From NCBI RefSeq assembly GCF_002162375.1, contig NZ_CP021425.1:3914766-3978765 (forward strand): 64,000 nucleotides of DNA. The letters are read 5' to 3'. The translations under genes were made by a program, and so were the position numbers. This stretch comes from Oleiphilus messinensis. GTDB taxonomy: Bacteria; Pseudomonadota; Gammaproteobacteria; Pseudomonadales; Oleiphilaceae. Shown here piece by piece: positions 1 to 7,224 of this stretch. Within the stretch, counting starts at the first letter, position 1. Every line of letters begins with the position of its first letter. Under the pieces are notes generated by a model. The model was not told the origin of the DNA. It did not search any database and saw nothing but the letters and a program-made list of their open reading frames with translations.

Positions 1-317
1 ACAGCTTTGACACTCACCAATTGCAAGTTATCCCCGGAAGCCAGCATCGTCGAGAAGCCGAGCCCCTGAGCACTCTGCACCTGATTCTGTTCCGCCTTGC
101 TCTGCCAGTCAATTTGGAGTGGGCGCGAACTTTTGATCTGTCTATCCGCTGCCAGTAATTCTGACGAGCCTTGCAGCAGCGCCGAATTCAAAATCTGGGC
201 AAAAAGAGCCACGTTGGTCATCGCACCAACAGCAATAACGAGTGCGAGCAACAAGATCCTCGCTTCCCGTGTTTTTAGTGACTGTCGGAACATCCGCCAG
301 GCAAAATGAGTTGTCAT
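1..317 (-). CDS. ABC transporter permease, YbbP/FtsX type (5' part only)
   Basis: The reading frame opens at an ATG at 317-315 and runs off the left edge of the window, giving about 105 N-terminal residues. It starts MTTHFAWRMFRQSLKTREAR, followed by a hydrophobic segment (ILLLALVIAVGAMTNVALFA) and the periplasmic start of the family with a QGSSELLAADRQI stretch, as in YbbP-like permeases of the FtsX/MacB superfamily. It lies 102 bp downstream of the ATP-binding subunit on the same strand, so the two probably form one exporter-like complex. In relatives ybbA-ybbP is divergent from tesA, as here. Function in the cell (a lipid or lipoprotein-related export role has been suggested) is not shown by the sequence. 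Confidence 0.8.
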   Translation of the reverse strand, partial: MTTHFAWRMFRQSLKTREARILLLALVIAVGAMTNVALFAQILNSALLQGSSELLAADRQIKSSRPLQIDWQSKAEQNQVQSAQGLGFSTMLASGDNLQLVSVKA

Positions 318-419
318 TTACGCTCCCCAAAATTGCACGATCCTGTTTTCTATTTTGATTCTGCTTTTTCTGAATAGCAACGAATCCCGGCATACAGCAA
401 TCAATTAGACTACAATCAA

Positions 420-1151
420 TCAAGCTACAATCTTGCCTTCCGCCAGATAGATTCGTCGATCACAGCGCTCTGCCAGATGTTCGTCATGGGTCACCAGCAC
501 AAGCGTTGCAGACTGTTCCTGATTCAGTTCGAACAACAAGTCCATGATGTAGCGTCCGGTTTTGGTATCGAGATTTCCTGTCGGCTCATCGGCAAAGAGT
601 ATGCGCGGAGCACAGGCAAACGCCCGCGCGATCGCAACCCGCTGCTGCTCACCGCCAGACAATTGATGAGGTAAATGGGACTGTCGATGCCCAACTCCAA
701 CTTTGGTCAGGAAGTGCTCTGCTTTGATTTTCGCCTCTTTATCACGCTTCAACTCCAAAGGTAACATGACATTTTCCAGTGCAGACAATGAAGGGATAAG
801 TTGAAAGGATTGAAAGACAAAACCAACTTCACTCGCTCTGACTTTTGCCCGATCCTCTTCATCCATTTCAGCAATATTATTGGCATTGAGAAAGACCGCT
901 CCCGAGCTTGGGGTATCCATACCCGCAAGAATGCTCAACAGAGTCGTCTTGCCGCTTCCTGAACTACCACAGATCGCCAGAGACTCTTGAGCCCTCACCT
1001 CTAGACTGATGCCATCCAGAATTGTCAGAGCATTCCCGGAGCTGTCTACCTTTTTGACAATATCCCGAGCACGAATCACTGCTGGAGCAGAGTTGGCGCT
1101 TACCGTATCAATCCGCTCAGTACCAGATAGCTGTAACATATTATTTTCCAT
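420..1151 (-). CDS. ybbA: ABC transporter ATP-binding protein, YbbA/LolD type
   Basis: This is a 243-residue ATPase subunit. From the chosen start, the Walker A motif GSSGSGKTT lies at about residue 62, the signature LSGGEQQRV at about 164 and Walker B with catalytic Glu (ILFADEPTG) at about 183; the H-loop is VTHDEH near the C terminus. The sequence type is that of the MacB/LolD/YbbA group that works with FtsX-like permeases, and such a permease starts just downstream. A longer frame opens at 1205, but its extra 18 residues look non-coding in character. ATG at 1151 and a second ATG at 1139 are both possible; neither has a strong ribosome-binding site. It is divergent from tesA. Confidence 0.88.
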   Translation of the reverse strand: MENNMLQLSGTERIDTVSANSAPAVIRARDIVKKVDSSGNALTILDGISLEVRAQESLAICGSSGSGKTTLLSILAGMDTPSSGAVFLNANNIAEMDEEDRAKVRASEVGFVFQSFQLIPSLSALENVMLPLELKRDKEAKIKAEHFLTKVGVGHRQSHLPHQLSGGEQQRVAIARAFACAPRILFADEPTGNLDTKTGRYIMDLLFELNQEQSATLVLVTHDEHLAERCDRRIYLAEGKIVA

Positions 1152-1163
1152 AGCGATCGCTAT
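1150..1163. repeat. Perfect 14-bp palindrome at the ybbA start
   Basis: ATAGCGATCGCTAT is fully self-complementary and overlaps the first base of the proposed ybbA start codon. It contains the octamer GCGATCGC. It could be an operator or an mRNA hairpin over the start, or chance. Confidence 0.5.
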
Positions 1164-1354
1164 ATTCCCCAATCTAGTGGATTTCCTGCTCTGGTGGTGC
1201 ACCAAAGTGACGTACTTGGCTCAACCCAAACAGCATACACCTCAATCGCTTTGCTTTACCATGAATTAAATTTAACCTGACTGTCGAATTACCAACTTCG
1301 CTTCAGAATCGTGGATTGATACACTGATGCAACATGGCACTTTGGAGATAAACA

Positions 1355-2065
1355 TTGGCAACAACCAAGACTTTTAACAGGTATACGTCCAAAAAATTTC
1401 TTTGGTTTTCTTTTTTTAGCATTTATTTTTTCTTGGTAGCACAAGCCAGTATTACCAATGCGGACAATAAACCAGAAAATGCTACCAGGGTCAGTTCGGC
1501 TCAAGGAGAAACCATTCTCGTTCTGGGCGACAGTTTGAGTGCTGCCTACGGAATCGCCACCGAACAGGGATGGGTGCATTTATTGCGTGAAATACTCCAT
1601 ACCCGTGGATCCCATGATGTGATCAATGCCAGTATCAGTGGAGAAACAACAGATGGAGGTGCCAGACGCATAACCACGCTCCTGGATACACACACTCCAG
1701 ATATACTTTTACTCGAACTCGGCGGCAACGATGGTTTAAGAGGATTCCCCACTCGTGTTATGCGCGACAACCTGCAACGCATTATCGATGCTGCCAAGGC
1801 AGCAAACTGCAAGGTTCACCTCATCGGAATGCACATCCCCCCCAATTACGGCCCACTCTATACGCAGCAATTTCACAACGTCTTTTATGAATTGGCCGAA
1901 GCAAACGAACTTACTTTGACTCCCTTCTTGCTGAACGGTGTGGAACTGAATGAGAAAATGATGCAATCCGACGGAATTCATCCTAGAGCTGAAGCACAAC
2001 CCATCATGGCGAATAACGTTCTGCAAGCATTGGAACCGTTACTGCCCAACGGCAACAGGCCCTAA
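1355..2065 (+). CDS. tesA: GDSL-family arylesterase / thioesterase I
   Basis: This is a 236-residue SGNH hydrolase of the TesA/arylesterase type, acting on acyl-CoA and ester substrates, probably in the periplasm. An N-terminal hydrophobic stretch (about residues 15-32) looks like a signal peptide. The SGNH blocks are visible: GDSL with nucleophile Ser60, a Gly in SGETT near 95, GGND at 123-126, and DGIHP with Asp206 and His209. Translation starts at TTG (1355), preceded by GGAG at 1344-1347 with a 7-base gap, which decides the start. It is divergent from ybbA and its stop overlaps the stop of the convergent universal stress gene. Confidence 0.93.
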   Translation: MATTKTFNRYTSKKFLWFSFFSIYFFLVAQASITNADNKPENATRVSSAQGETILVLGDSLSAAYGIATEQGWVHLLREILHTRGSHDVINASISGETTDGGARRITTLLDTHTPDILLLELGGNDGLRGFPTRVMRDNLQRIIDAAKAANCKVHLIGMHIPPNYGPLYTQQFHNVFYELAEANELTLTPFLLNGVELNEKMMQSDGIHPRAEAQPIMANNVLQALEPLLPNGNRP

Positions 2066-2991
2066 TCCCTTTGATCGCCAGAGTGCACAATAAGCAAGTC
2101 ACAGTTCAAACGATCCAAAACGGCTTCAGCTGTACTGCCAATAAATGGCGAATCAAAACTACTGTGCGCAACAGCTCCCATAACCATAATATCCACACTC
2201 TCATTGATCACAACATCTGGCAGAGTCGTCACCGGCTCGCCTTCAATGAAGTGACTATGAACAGTTTTTTCCAAATCATGCTGCAACGCCTGCTCGAAGG
2301 ACTCTCGGTGCTTTCGCTGCGCACTCAACTTGAACTGCTCATAGTCAGCCACAATCGCATCAAGCTCCATCATTAAACCTGAAGGCACTGGATCGAAGAT
2401 ATGCACTGCGGAAATTTCTGCGGGCAATTGGCAAGCCAGTGTATGTGCTGCTTGCAAAATTTTCGGGCTAATGTCTTTGACTGGCAATTGCAAATCAATT
2501 GAGCTCTCTGGATGAACTGGATCGATAGCTGCCATTACATGCATGGCAGACCCCCAAGCCTGGTTTTTAAGAAATAACACTAATCGATCCGCCCCGCGAA
2601 TCAGATGCCAGTCAACATGAGTGAATAACACTCGTTCAAGGAATGCATGCTCACTTGTTGGTTTAATGATAAGTTGAACATCCTGTATACGCGCATGTTC
2701 GAGAATCGCCCGGTGGATCGGACGCGCCCATACCACGTGACACTCCCAGGGCAACGTCTCGCCCCAAACCTCCGTTAACAACTCATGAACTGCTTCAGTA
2801 CGTTGCCGAACGAGGTTGGCGATCACACTCTCCCGCTGCTCAGCATTAAAAAGGTGACCCATCACAACTTTCGGGTCATGCAATACGTTGAGTACATATA
2901 AATCCCCTCCAAGTCGGCTCGCAATGATTTTCGCTTTGGTTAAAGCTTCTTTTGTTGTATCAGGCTCTACCACCAATAAAATCTTTTTCAT
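2062..2991 (-). CDS. Tandem-domain universal stress protein (UspE-like)
   Basis: The product of 309 residues has two UspA folds in tandem. The first starts MKKILLVVEPDTTKEALTKA, and the second ends with the typical VDIMVMGAVAHSS followed by GSTAEAVLDRLNCDLLIV, the nucleotide-binding G-(2)x-G-(9)x-G(S/T)-like end of the fold. The family includes E. coli UspE. The frame extends upstream to 3048, but residues before MKKILLV do not fit the fold, and an AGGA sits about 11 bases before the ATG at 2991. The stop codon overlaps that of tesA, which converges from the other side. Confidence 0.88.
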   Translation of the reverse strand: MKKILLVVEPDTTKEALTKAKIIASRLGGDLYVLNVLHDPKVVMGHLFNAEQRESVIANLVRQRTEAVHELLTEVWGETLPWECHVVWARPIHRAILEHARIQDVQLIIKPTSEHAFLERVLFTHVDWHLIRGADRLVLFLKNQAWGSAMHVMAAIDPVHPESSIDLQLPVKDISPKILQAAHTLACQLPAEISAVHIFDPVPSGLMMELDAIVADYEQFKLSAQRKHRESFEQALQHDLEKTVHSHFIEGEPVTTLPDVVINESVDIMVMGAVAHSSFDSPFIGSTAEAVLDRLNCDLLIVHSGDQRD

Positions 2992-3114
2992 GCTGTTATT
3001 TTTCCTATCATACTTAGAACGGTAACTTAAAACCCAAAACCTGCACACTTACCGACCACATCGCTCACAAACCAACCACCATCAAAAAACTTCAATAAAA
3101 ATGTCAAAAAAAGG

Positions 3115-3143
3115 TTGACGCTCCCCCCGGTTCGCATTAATAT
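3115..3143 (+). promoter_or_regulatory. Sigma70-type promoter of tRNA-Asn
   Basis: TTGACG (3115-3120) and TAATAT (3138-3143) are separated by 17 bp and followed by a GC-rich discriminator (TCGCGCC), the pattern of stringently controlled stable-RNA promoters. The second tRNA-Asn copy has the same architecture, which supports the call. Confidence 0.75.
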
Positions 3144-3165
3144 TCGCGCCGTTGGTTGAGGCAGA

Positions 3166-3241
3166 TCCCCGATAGCTCAGTTGGTAGAGCAACGGACTGT
3201 TAATCCGTGGGTCGCTGGTTCGAGCCCAGCTCGGGGAGCCA
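3166..3241 (+). tRNA. tRNA-Asn (GUU)
   Basis: A 76-nt cloverleaf with acceptor TCCCCGA/TCGGGGA, D-loop AGCTCAGTTGGTAGAGC, anticodon GTT in CTGTTAA, TTCGAGC T-loop region and encoded CCA. The sequence is identical to the copy at 16587-16662. Confidence 0.97.
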
Positions 3242-3330
3242 TTCAACTTCACTTCTGAATATTCAGCTGGTTATTGCCTGCATTTGGCACAGTTCACTTA
3301 GGCTGAACACTTTCATAGCACTAAAAAGTT

Positions 3331-3407
3331 CGGGGTATAGCGCAGTCTGGTAGCGCGCCTGCTTTGGGAGCAGGATGTCGGGAGTTCGAATCTCTCTACC
3401 CCGACCA
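3331..3407 (+). tRNA. tRNA-Pro (UGG)
   Basis: A 77-nt cloverleaf with acceptor CGGGGTA/TACCCCG, anticodon TGG in the loop TTTGGGA, T-arm GTTCGAATC and encoded CCA. It lies 89 bp after tRNA-Asn and is probably cotranscribed with it. Confidence 0.97.
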
Positions 3408-3651
3408 TTTGTATCGAATTAACCCAGTTCTCCTGACGACCTCTAAGACTAACATCAGCAGCAACACTGCGCCCCACTGACTCCTTTAAATAGTTTGCCA
3501 CTCAGTACAGGCTCAATCCGACCCTATCCAACAGCGCCTGCAACCTGTAAACATATCCATGCAAAACGCAGCCCCCTTCCTATGAATGCAGGCAGGCTAC
3601 CTGCTTTCTGAAAACAGACAACCCGGCCCGAACACTCCGCCTTTGCTTTAA

Positions 3652-4965
3652 CTACTCAGGCAATTGCAGAGCATCAACAAAGTACGCCTTCAATACCCGA
3701 TACAAACTCACCACATCAGAAACGGAAGCTAATTCGCGAATTGAGTGCATAGCGAACTGTGGTACACCCACATCAATAGTCCGCACACCAATTTCACCCG
3801 CAGTAAGGGGACCAATTGTACTACCGCACGCCATATCCGAGCGTACAGTAAAATATTGACAGGGCAACTGATTCAAATCACATAGATGCTTGAAATAAGA
3901 ACTGGTTTCACTACTCGTGGCGTAACGCTGATTGACATTGACCTTAATTACAGGCCCTTCGCCCATTAACGGACCATGCTTTTCATCGTGTTTTCCCGGA
4001 AAATTCGGATGAATACCGTGAGCATTATCAGCAGAAATCATCAAAGATTTGGACAACACGGAGGTCAACACCTCGCCCTGACCATAAATCCGCTCCAGAA
4101 CGGAGCGCAAAAATGGCCCTTGAGCCCCTTCCGCAGAGAGACTACCCACCTCTTCGTGATCATTGAATACAATCAGTGCAGGCTGACTCCCATCCGATGT
4201 TATTAAAGCCTGTAAACAAATATAACAACTCAGCAGATTATCCAGACGGGCACTGGCCAAAAATTCTGACTGAAGCCCGATAACTTCCGCCGCCTGGGTA
4301 TCATAAAAAGACAATTCATAGTCCAATACCTGATCCACTTTTAAATCAGGGTATTGTTTTTCGATTTGCGCTGACAATAAAGATCTGAAGGAAACCTCTT
4401 CACCCTCTCCCACACGCATCAACACAGGCGGTAAATCGGTTTGAGGGTTTATTGAGCGCTTACTGTTCGCCTCTCTGTCCAAGTGGATCGCCAAACTGGG
4501 TATCGTGGCAATCGCTCGTTTAAAATCAATCAGCACTTTATGTAATTTGCGCTGCTTGTCCCGATAAACCACCCTACCCGCGAGAGAAAGATCTCTGTCG
4601 TACCAGGGATTCAGCAATACTCCACCATACAAATCTACACCCACCTGAAAATAGCCATGACGCTTAATTTCAGCATGAGGCTTTACTTTTAAACACGGAC
4701 TATCAGTATGCGCACCAGCCATTCTGATTGCTGCTCCGCTACTTTTGTCTTGAGGCGTAATAAACGCAGCAATCGTTGATCCATTTCGTATTACAAAGTA
4801 TCGCCCCCCCGCCTCCAGGCTCCAGGCCTCATTTTCAGACAATTGCTTAAAGCCCTGACTTGAAAGAATTTCCGCAACATTTTCCACGGCGTGGTAAGGT
4901 GTAGGTGAAGAGCTCAAAAATGTTTTCAGCTCAGAAATAAAACTTTCTGTTTTTAAACCACTCAT
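3652..4965 (-). CDS. apeB: M18-family aspartyl aminopeptidase
   Basis: A 437-residue metallo-aminopeptidase of the M18 family, which removes N-terminal acidic residues from peptides in the cytoplasm and forms large tetrahedral oligomers. Visible features are the N-terminal SPTPYHAV box, the metal ligand region AGAHTDSPCLKVKP (His and Asp), VFNDHEEVGS with the catalytic/ligand Glu pair, the ISADNAHGIHPNF region and MACGSTIGP near the C terminus. The start at 4965 (MSGLKTES) was preferred over an upstream TTG at 4977; both lack a strong ribosome-binding site. Confidence 0.93.
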   Translation of the reverse strand: MSGLKTESFISELKTFLSSSPTPYHAVENVAEILSSQGFKQLSENEAWSLEAGGRYFVIRNGSTIAAFITPQDKSSGAAIRMAGAHTDSPCLKVKPHAEIKRHGYFQVGVDLYGGVLLNPWYDRDLSLAGRVVYRDKQRKLHKVLIDFKRAIATIPSLAIHLDREANSKRSINPQTDLPPVLMRVGEGEEVSFRSLLSAQIEKQYPDLKVDQVLDYELSFYDTQAAEVIGLQSEFLASARLDNLLSCYICLQALITSDGSQPALIVFNDHEEVGSLSAEGAQGPFLRSVLERIYGQGEVLTSVLSKSLMISADNAHGIHPNFPGKHDEKHGPLMGEGPVIKVNVNQRYATSSETSSYFKHLCDLNQLPCQYFTVRSDMACGSTIGPLTAGEIGVRTIDVGVPQFAMHSIRELASVSDVVSLYRVLKAYFVDALQLPE

Positions 4966-5135
4966 ATGCAAAAACAACCGACTATTTTAAACGGGGATAA
5001 AAAACATCAGTTTATCAGTTTGCCAAGGGAATCGTTACCTGAATTGCATTTCGCGCTATAATCGCGCCGTATATAACAACGAAGGCCACATCAAAGGCAC
5101 CTTAATCCAAGCGATTCACTGGAACCACAGCTATT

Positions 5136-5615
5136 ATGATACCTCCTTTTTTTCTGGACATAGACCCGAGCACACCCACCGCTAAAGGATTTCCAGCTGC
5201 AATAGCCTGGAGTCTTGCCAGCAAACAATACAAAAGCGTATTGATCAAGCCACTCGATACCTGGCTGCAAGAGGAGTCAACTGAAGTCGATATTGATTTG
5301 AACCTGCTTTTAATTCAAGGCCAGGATATCATTGATGTCGTAAGGGAAATGAATGAGGATCTGGATGGAGAAACCGTCTACGTTGACCTCACCCGTCAAA
5401 CCGACATTTGGCTCGCCAAACTATTTGACGCCGTTGGCTTTGAACCTTCATTTGAAATCGAACCCTTCACCGATCTGTTTGAAGCAGTATCACAAAGTGA
5501 CATTGAACAAAACATCAATCGCCTGATCGGTGAACTCGACCTCCCCCCTTACACATGCGATTCCAGAGTAATTGCACTCCTTCACTTGGCAAAAGAAGAA
5601 GACTTGTTCGAATAA
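5136..5615 (+). CDS. Hypothetical protein, possibly a degenerate DEDD exonuclease-like fold
   Basis: A 159-residue acidic protein without signal peptide or membrane segment. The layout recalls small RNase H-like 3'-5' exonuclease domains: an N-terminal PFFLDIDPS strand where such enzymes have D-x-E, a central VYVDLTRQTDIWLAKLFDAVGF where the second Asp would sit, and a C-terminal DSRVIALLHLAKEE resembling the last helix with its Asp. The first acidic pair is D-x-D and the usual His before the last Asp is absent, so activity is doubtful. This link is motif resemblance only. The gene faces the unknown gene at 5651 convergently. Confidence 0.6.
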   Translation: MIPPFFLDIDPSTPTAKGFPAAIAWSLASKQYKSVLIKPLDTWLQEESTEVDIDLNLLLIQGQDIIDVVREMNEDLDGETVYVDLTRQTDIWLAKLFDAVGFEPSFEIEPFTDLFEAVSQSDIEQNINRLIGELDLPPYTCDSRVIALLHLAKEEDLFE

Positions 5616-5650
5616 CGACGCCTTGGTGCAGCTGAACAATTGTAAACGGG

Positions 5651-6160
5651 CTAGCTCGAAACCAGCATTCGCCGGGCAGTAAGGAAGTTATCGATTGAGG
5701 CAGTGATCCGGAGCACATCCGACTCCTTTTCGGCACTCTTTAACTGCCTCTGCATCAAATCATCCTGAAGATGTTCGATAAGCCGCTGAGCTTGAAAAAT
5801 AAGTGCCTCAAGTCGCTCCCCGACTTCAGGCTGCAACGAATCAGAAAAAATTGAAGGTCCACACTCAAAATGGAATGAGTGCAACAACCAAAGACGCTCA
5901 AGGAGTACGTATTCCATTTGAGACTGAAGCGATTCAGGAATCTCAACCTCACGCACAACCTTCAGCAACTGCGCCTGAATCTGCCTTGAAGTACCGGCGG
6001 CAAAAAGCTCATTCACAGTCGCCTGCCAGTCAATCGACCCCGAATGCGCTGTAGCATAATAACCAACCATCAGTGTTTGCAATGACTGACAATGAAAAAA
6101 GGCTCCACCCAATTGAGTGTATAACTCATGGTCAACATATGAAAACCTGGAATCTTTCAT
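5651..6160 (-). CDS. Hypothetical helical protein
   Basis: A 169-residue soluble protein not recognised as a known family. It is predicted by eye to be almost all alpha-helical, with leucine- and glutamine-rich amphipathic stretches (LEALIFQAQRLIEHLQDDLM followed by a basic/acidic helix). The ATG at 6160 has a purine run GGGGG 5-9 bases upstream; a GTG one codon earlier is possible. The strong ribosome-binding site and uniform codon use support a real gene. It converges with the gene at 5136 across a 35-bp gap. Confidence 0.6.
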   Translation of the reverse strand: MKDSRFSYVDHELYTQLGGAFFHCQSLQTLMVGYYATAHSGSIDWQATVNELFAAGTSRQIQAQLLKVVREVEIPESLQSQMEYVLLERLWLLHSFHFECGPSIFSDSLQPEVGERLEALIFQAQRLIEHLQDDLMQRQLKSAEKESDVLRITASIDNFLTARRMLVSS

Positions 6161-6498
6161 CACGCCCCCTTAACCTTCCAGACTATTATTAGGCTATTGT
6201 GAGTAGCAAAACGTCAAATTACCAGCACCCCCAATAAACAAAAATTCAGAATTGTGCGCAATCGCCTATATTTTGACAACACCACCTCCTCTTACCGGAA
6301 GAGAAGCGGAATTGTGAAGTACTTCAGTGCAACAAATGGTAACATACTGCAAAATACTGAACCTGCTGCTCGTTACAAGACGCTCACACTCGAATTACGA
6401 GCCCCGCGTCAAGCAGGTACGCATTCTATGCTCAGAAGTTGCTAATACGTGCCATTAACGAAACCCTCAATTAACGAAAACAATGAAGAAGTAATCGA
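6161..6498. other. Intergenic region, no gene seen
   Basis: 338 bp between two divergent genes. A short plus-strand frame at 6254-6445 has no ribosome-binding site and no recognisable protein features. Nothing else stands out. Confidence 0.6.
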
Positions 6499-7167
6499 AT
6501 GATATTAGTGCGCTCTTTTCTGCTGGCCATTTCCGCCTTCATAATCTCGACCACCCTTACGTATGCTCAAGAGAAAGCCGCTGAAGATACCATCGCCCGG
6601 GAAGGCAAAGACTATGTTTCAGTAAATGCCATACTGTTCGATTATCGCTCAATTGGTCGCGATTCCCAGGCGCAAACCTTTGCGACGTCCGTCACAATGG
6701 GAACCTATATCACGGATTATGTCACGGTCGAAGTCAGAGGTGGATACGGGCTAACGACGGACAGTATTGTAGTGGGCAGCTTTACCGAAGAAGTTGAAGG
6801 TGAAGTCGATGAAAACGGTGACCCTGCAACCGTTAGGCGAAACGTGAATGCTGATGTAGGGCTTGACTACTTTTTCAGCTGGTATATCGGCCTCAGCTAT
6901 CCAATGACTGAGTGGATGGATTTTCAATTGAAATACGGCTTTTCCCATGTCCAAGGTAAAGCAAAGTTCAACAAAGAGCTGGCCGATGATGACATCATTG
7001 CCGACGACTACTTGACCAGTACCTTCAGCGTAAGCTGGCTTGGTGAAGTTGATATTCGACTCACCGACAATCTTTGGGTAACAGGAGAAGTGGGCCGATT
7101 ACACAGCGACACCACCACTGACATTAAAACTTTACATTTAACAACCGGTCTAAAATACTTTTTCTGA
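6499..7167 (+). CDS. Outer-membrane beta-barrel protein (porin-like)
   Basis: A 222-residue exported protein. Residues 1-23 form a signal peptide (MILVRSFLLAISAFIISTTL then TYA before QE). The mature part alternates amphipathic strands rich in aromatic residues, such as FFSWYIGLSYPM and WMDFQLKYGFSHV, and ends in KYFF, with the C-terminal Phe typical of barrels assembled by the BAM complex. The length and strand pattern fit an eight-stranded OmpA-/OmpW-like barrel. Substrate and role are unknown. It converges with rlmL. Confidence 0.78.
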   Translation: MILVRSFLLAISAFIISTTLTYAQEKAAEDTIAREGKDYVSVNAILFDYRSIGRDSQAQTFATSVTMGTYITDYVTVEVRGGYGLTTDSIVVGSFTEEVEGEVDENGDPATVRRNVNADVGLDYFFSWYIGLSYPMTEWMDFQLKYGFSHVQGKAKFNKELADDDIIADDYLTSTFSVSWLGEVDIRLTDNLWVTGEVGRLHSDTTTDIKTLHLTTGLKYFF

Positions 7168-7169
7168 TC

Positions 7170-7224
7170 GCCCTTCTGATAACACTATGCCACTACCAGA
7201 AGGGCCAAGTCATTATGCCCTTCT
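7170..7224. repeat. Repeated GCCCTTCT hairpin between convergent genes
   Basis: GCCCTTCTG (7170-7178) can pair with CAGAAGGGC (7197-7205), which can alternatively pair with a second GCCCTTCTG at 7217-7225 inside the end of rlmL. The result is two mutually exclusive hairpins. There is no U-run, so this is at best a weak terminator for the converging genes. Confidence 0.4.

Noticed and set aside
3313-3501. Minus-strand frame with a VGVERFELPTSCSQSRRATR peptide
   Set aside because: It is the antisense reading of tRNA-Pro, a frequent annotation artefact.
6254-6445. 63-residue plus-strand frame
   Set aside because: No ribosome-binding site and nothing recognisable in the product.
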